From Ovis canadensis (Eukaryota > Chordata > Mammalia > Artiodactyla > Bovidae), in assembly GCF_042477335.2 (NCBI RefSeq), contig NC_091256.1, forward strand, positions 36,176,001 through 36,240,000: a stretch of 64,000 bases of DNA, read 5' to 3'. The position numbers and the translations under genes were made by a program. Under the pieces are notes generated by a model. That model worked only from the letters and a program-made list of their open reading frames with translations. It was not told the DNA's origin and did not search any database. Shown here one piece after another: positions 59,128 to 64,000 of this stretch. Position 1 is the stretch's first letter, and each line of letters opens with the position of its first letter.

Positions 59128-59520
59128 TTTAATTTCTCCCAAATGCTCTTTTCCCAAATATCAACAGTTATTGAAAAGCTATTCTCTCCCCTGCAATTTG
59201 TTTCAATAACACAAATATTTATTTTGTACTATAGCAGAAAAATACTTATATTTTACTGTAAACCAAGTACTGTACTGGGAGGTGATTATATAGGTTTGGA
59301 CAAGGAAGACATGGTCATTAGTCTCACTGAGCTGACAAATATCAAAAAAATAAATTGTAATTATACTGGAAATACTATGAGGACACTATCAAGAGGAATC
59401 TAATTTATTCTGAGGTCAGTGAAGGCATCTTAACAGCAGTGATATATGGAATGCTTCTTTCCTTGTATTAAGTTTTTACCTATACATATAAATCATAAGT
59501 GTATGATTTAGAACTATTTG
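59128..59520. other. Unique spacer
   Basis: No gene or repeat recognised. Confidence 0.5.
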
Positions 59521-59730
59521 TTATTGTTTAGTCGCTAAGTCATGTCCAACTGCTTTGTGACTCTATGGACTGTATCCCACCAGCCTCCTCTGTCCATAGG
59601 ATTTCTCAGGCAAGAACACTGGAGTGGGTTGCCATTTCCTACTCCAGGGAATCTTCCTGATGCAGAGATCACACCCGGGTCTCTTGCATTGGCAGGCAGA
59701 TTCTTTACTACTGAGCCACCCAGGAAGCCC
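59521..59730 (-). mobile_element. Bov-tA SINE (antisense)
   Basis: Antisense tRNA-BovA SINE from TTATTGTTTAGTCGCTAAGT to the head GCCACCCAGGAAGCCC. It directly abuts a (TTAG)5 run and an antisense BovB. Confidence 0.93.
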
Positions 59731-60372
59731 TTAGTTAGTTAGTTAGTTAGCTCAGTTGCTCAGTCGTGTCCGACTCTTTGCGACCCCATGAATCGCAGCA
59801 CGCCAGGCCTCCCTGTCCATCATCAACTCCTGGAGTTCACTTAGGCTCACGTCCATCGAGTCAGTGATGCCATCCAACCATCTCATCCTCTGTCGTCCCC
59901 TTCTCCTCCTGCCCCCAATCCCTCCCAGCATCAGAGTCTTTTCCAATGAGTCAACTCTTCGCATGAGGTGGCCAAAGTACTGGAGTTTCAGCTTTAGCAT
60001 CATTCCTTCCAAAGAAATCCCAGGGCTGATCTCCTTCAGAATGGACTGGTTGGATCTCCTTGCAGTCCAAGGGACTCTCAAGAGTCTTCTCCAACACCAC
60101 AGTTCAAAAGCATCAATTCTTCGGCGCTCAGCTTTCTTCACAGTCCAACTCTCATATCCATACATGACCCCTGGAAAAACCATAGCCTTGACTAGATGGA
60201 CCTTAGTCGGCAAAGTAATATCTCTGCTTTTGAATATGCTATCTAGGTTGATCATAACTTTTCTTCCAAGGAGTAAGCATCTTTTAATTTCATGGCTGCA
60301 GTCACCATCTATAGTGATTTTGGAGCCCAAAAAAATAGTCTGACACTGTTTCCACTGTTTCCCCATCTATTT
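59731..60372 (-). mobile_element. BovB 3' part (antisense)
   Basis: Antisense BovB with a (TTAG)5 tract (59731-59750) at its 3' end. It is truncated at the right at GTTTCCCCATCTATTTC. One open frame of 204 codons (59752-60366, minus) covers the ORF2 C-terminal region without interruption, including the [17 protein letters not shown] segment, so this is one of the best-preserved copies here. The RT catalytic boxes lie upstream and are absent. Confidence 0.93.
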
Positions 60373-61801
60373 CTTAGAGCTATACTATTTTAAAAAACCA
60401 ATTTATCAATTCTTACACTAGTTCTACACTGATATAATAGCTTAACTATATTTATACATATATGTGTATATATATATATAAACATCTGTCACAGTAAGTT
60501 CCCCTCCCAGGACTCTTACCTTCCAAAGTATTTTTCGGTTTTGTTGGGATTTATTTTTTAACACTCTTGCCTGAAACTTTTAGATGTTTAAAATCACTTC
60601 ACTGGGTTACAAAAGTAATTGCCACATTATTTAGATTAGAATTCTATTAAATATATTCATATATTTGAGAAAAATTCTACACTTTTATAGCACTGGTCTG
60701 ATAGTTCTCTTAATTTATACAAAATTTCATTTCATAATATCCCTTATAAAGTTTTATAATTATGTTCATATAGAGTCACATGATTATTGTTCAGATTTTA
60801 CCTGGGTGTTTTTGTTTTGAGTTGCTATTCAAAATAGGAGAAATTATATCAAGCTAAAAGGATCCTGAAGAACTCTGTGGAAAATCAGGATATATTCGAT
60901 ACTGGCTTTAAAATGCTGGAATAATGTAGACAAGTGAAAGATGTCCATGTTCCCTGGGAAGGAAATTCTGTAAACAGGCAAAAGCATAAGGATGAAAAAT
61001 AGAAATACATTTTTAAAAGCCAAAGAGATAAGAAAGCACAGAATACATTTGTGGTAATAAAGTAAAAGCTATCTTAAATTCATCATATTTTAAGCCTGAA
61101 AGAGAATTGGTTGAACTTTTCATTTTGTAGATGGGAAATATGATGATAAGTGACTTTCCAAGGTCATTCAATCAACTAGTAGTGGAACCCAGAGAAAAAT
61201 CTAAGTGTTCTTCATTGAGTCCATTTTGTTTTCATTTCCTTTTTCATTTTTAAACTCCAAGGCTTTAAAATTCAAAATCCTGCTCAGATAATTGTACATG
61301 TTCTCACTTACATAAAACATTTACTTAGATTTTTATATATAGCTAAGCGGTTCATCCCCCTACACTGAACTTTGTGCTCTAGATTTTAAAAATCTTCCTA
61401 GTTCTCCAAAAGAATCTGGCTTCTATTTTCATCTATAAAGGTAATAATTGATACAGTAAATGTCATCCTACATTAACAACCAGTAAATCAAAAAAAAAAG
61501 AAAAAGAAAATGCCAGTCCAAGACTATGATTATTGATGGAAAGTAGCCAGTCCTGTAATTACCCTACCCCAACTACCTGTCCAGAGACAGTTTTCATCTG
61601 TGGTGTAGGGAAGAAAATTCAAACGGAGTCTGGTAACATCGAGTGGTGTAGATAAGATAGGATTTCTGGAGAACCAAACCAGTAGGAATTAGCAGCACAG
61701 AATAATGGGGAAAAAGGAACTGCAGAGAGAGAGAGATTTGGGGATCTGCAGAGAGGTCTCTTTTAGTATTTAGCTGAGAAACCATCTATGCATATGTGGG
61801 G
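60373..61801. other. Unique AT-rich sequence
   Basis: No gene recognised. (TA)n lies at about 60463-60482. 61120-61210 has a weak antisense MIR-like pattern. Confidence 0.5.
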
Positions 61802-64000
61802 TCAGTTCAGTCAGTTCAGTTAAGTTGCTCAGTCGCGACTGACTCCTTGTGACCCCTCCCTGTCCGTCACTAATTCCCAGAGTTTACCCAAACTCATGTC
61901 CATTGAGTCAGTGATGCCATCCAGCCATCTCATCCTATGTTGTTCCCTTCCCCTCCTGCCTTCAATATTTCCCAGAATCACGGTCTTTTCAAAGGACTCA
62001 GCTCTTTGCATCAGGTGGCCAAATAATTGGAGTTACAGCTTCAACATCAGTCCTTCCAATGAACACTCAGGACTGATCTCCTTTAGGATGGACTGGTTGG
62101 ATCTCCAGCAGTCCAAGGGACTCTCAAGAGTCTTCTCCAACACCACAGTTCAAAAGCATCAATTCTTCAGCCCTTTACTTTCTTTATAGTTCAACTCTCA
62201 CATCCATACATGATCACTGGAAAAACCATAGCCTTCACTAGATGAACTTTTGTTGGAAAAGTAATCTCTCTGCTTTTGAATATGCTATCTAGGTTGGTAA
62301 TAACTTTCCTTCCAAGGAGTAAGTGTCTTTTAATTTCATGGCTACAATCACCATCTGCAGTGATTTTGGAGCCCAAAAAAATAAACTCTACAACTGTTTC
62401 CACTGTTTCCCTATCTGTTTGCCATGTCGTGATGGGACCGAATGCCATGATCTTAGTTTTCTGAATGTTGAGCTTTAAGCCAACTTTTTCACTCTCCTCT
62501 TTCACTTTCATCAAGAGGCTCTTTAGTTCTTCTTTGCTTTCTGCCATAGAGGTGGTGTCATCTGCATATCTGAGGCTATTGATATTTCTCCCTGCAAACT
62601 TGATTCCAGCTTGTCCTTCATCCAGCCCAGTATTTCTCATGATGTACTCTGCATATAAGTTAAATAAGCAGGGTGACAATATACAGCCTTGATGTATGCC
62701 TTTTCCTATTTGGAACCAGCCTGTTGTTCCATGTCCAGTTCTAACTGTTGCTTCCTGACCTGCATACAGATTTCCCAAGAGACAGGTCAGGTGATCTGGT
62801 ATTCCCATCTCTTTGAGAATTTTCCACAGTTGATTGTGATCCACACAATCAAAGGCTTTGGCATAGTCAATAAAGCAGAAATAGATGCTTTTCTGGAACT
62901 CTCTTGCTTTTTCGATGATCCAGCAGATGACAATTTGATCTCTGGTACCGTTGCCTTTTCTAAAACCGGCTTGAACATCTGGAAGTTCATGTATTGTTGA
63001 AGCCTGGCTTGGAGAATTTTGAGCATTACTTTGCTAGTGTGTGAGATGAGTACAATTGTGCAGTAGTTTGAGCATTCTTTGGCATTGCCTTTCTTTGGAA
63101 TTGGAATGAAAATTGACCTTTTCTAGTCCTGTGGCCACTTCTGAGTTTTACGAATTTGCTGGCATATTGAGTGCAGCACTTTCACAGCGTCGTCTTTTAG
63201 GATGTGAAATAACTCAATTGGAATTCCATCACCTCCACTAGCTTTGTTCATAGTGATTCTTCCTAAGGCCCACTTGACTTCACATTCCAGGATGTCCTGC
63301 TCTAGGTGAGTGATCACACCATCGTGCTTATCTGGGTGGTAAAGATATTTTTGTATAGTTCTTCTGTGTATTCTTGCCACCTCTTCTTAATATCTTCCTC
63401 TTCTGTTAGGTCCATACCATTTCTGTCCTTTATTGAGCCCATCTTTGCATGAAATGTTCCCTTGGTATCTCTAATTTTCTTGAAGAGATCTCTAGTTTTG
63501 TCCATTCTGTTGTTTTCCTCTATTTATTTGCATTGATTGCTGAGGAAGGCTTTCTTATCTCTCCTTGCTATTCTTTGAACTCTGCACTCAAATAGGTACA
63601 TCTTTCCTTTTCTCCTTTGCTTTTCACTTCTCTTCTTTTCACAGCTATTTGTAAGGCCTCCTCAGACAGCCATTTTCCTTTTTTGCATTTCCTTTTCTTG
63701 GGGATGGTCTTGATCCCTGTCTCCTGTAAAGTGTCACAAACCTCCATCCATGTTCATCAGATACTCTATCAGATCTAGTCCCTTAAATCTATTTCTCACT
63801 TCCACTGTATAATCATTAGGAATTTGATTTAGGTCATACCTGAATCATCTATTGGTTTTCCCTACTTTCTTCAATTTCAGTCTGAATTTGGCAATAAGGA
63901 GTTCATGATCTGAGCCACAGTCAGCTCCCGGTCTTGTTTTTGCTGACTCCATCTTTGGCTGCAAAGAATATAATCAATCTGATTTCAGTGTTGACCAGCT
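61802..64000 (-). mobile_element. BovB LINE (antisense), runs off the window
   Basis: The 3' end is at the left (GTCAGTTCAGTCAGTTCAGT). The element reaches the last base, where the sequence is still BovB (end of the endonuclease and linker region), so its 5' end lies outside. At 2.2 kb or more it is one of the two longest BovB copies here. Several frameshifts lie between 63000 and 63540. Confidence 0.95.
62191..62995 (-). pseudogene. BovB reverse transcriptase, mostly open
   Basis: On the minus strand the frame is open for about 268 codons from about 62995 to the stop at 62191-62193. It contains AGFRKGNGTRDQ, then RT motif A as FIDYAKAFDCVDH (about 62850), GCILSPCLFN, and the catalytic RYADDTT box (about 62565). 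The stop falls right after GCES, where other copies read [11 protein letters not shown], so it probably arose from a tryptophan codon. A deletion of about 7 bases near 63000 shifts the upstream frame, and further pieces lie at 63123-63380 and 63314-63505. The catalytic boxes are intact but the protein is not. Confidence 0.85.

Noticed and set aside
1-64000. CRISPR array, operon, phage or bacterial defence system
   Set aside because: The sequence is clearly ruminant nuclear DNA. The regular repeats are dispersed SINEs and LINEs or microsatellites, with no spacer-repeat periodicity and no prokaryotic genes.

Overview
This window reads as intergenic or intronic DNA from a pecoran ruminant (cattle, sheep, goat or deer type). 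The diagnosis rests on its repeats: BovB (RTE-clade) LINE copies, the tRNA-headed Bov-tA and BovA SINEs derived from the BovB 3' end, CHR-type tRNA SINEs and ruminant L1. I found no convincing cellular protein-coding gene, rRNA, tRNA gene, CRISPR array or operon-like structure. Every long open frame that I could assign belongs to a decayed retrotransposon. The species cannot be fixed from these families alone.

Layout. 1-5000 is a stack of nested insertions: SINEs inside SINEs, then an old L1 5' half cut by a SINE and by a BovB. 5000-15000 is mostly unique AT-rich sequence with scattered SINEs, BovB 3' ends and faint MIR and L2 relics. 15272-17885 is a long BovB interrupted by a 408-bp solo LTR that has a 6-bp target duplication. 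18000-30000 is largely unique, with MER5-like, MIR, L2, CHR and SINE insertions. 30200-43400 carries five BovB fragments in both orientations, two MaLR LTRs, an L1 3' end with a 38-bp palindrome, and several SINEs with clean target duplications. 43956-51939 is a nearly complete antisense ruminant L1 (5'UTR, ORF1, ORF2, 3'UTR) bracketed by an imperfect 15-bp target duplication and carrying a BovA dimer in ORF2. About 52380-58636 looks like a heavily decayed class I (gammaretrovirus-like) endogenous retrovirus with a recognisable 3' LTR and no visible 5' LTR. 58962-64000 carries BovB copies in opposite orientations; the last keeps a long reverse-transcriptase frame and runs off the window end.

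How it fits together. The L1 and BovB copies represent two distinct LINE machineries. The Bov-tA and BovA SINEs share the BovB 3' end and are known to depend on BovB in trans. Relative ages can be read from the nesting: SINEs and BovB sit inside old L1, MER5 and CHR copies, and the solo LTR is younger than the BovB that it splits.

I did not find a previously undescribed biological system. The observations most worth checking are the solo LTR at 16741-17148, the 38-bp alternating-dinucleotide palindrome at 40747-40784, the one-ended retrovirus remnant, the duplicated hairpin at 7385-7467, and the close inverted BovB pair at 58962-60372.
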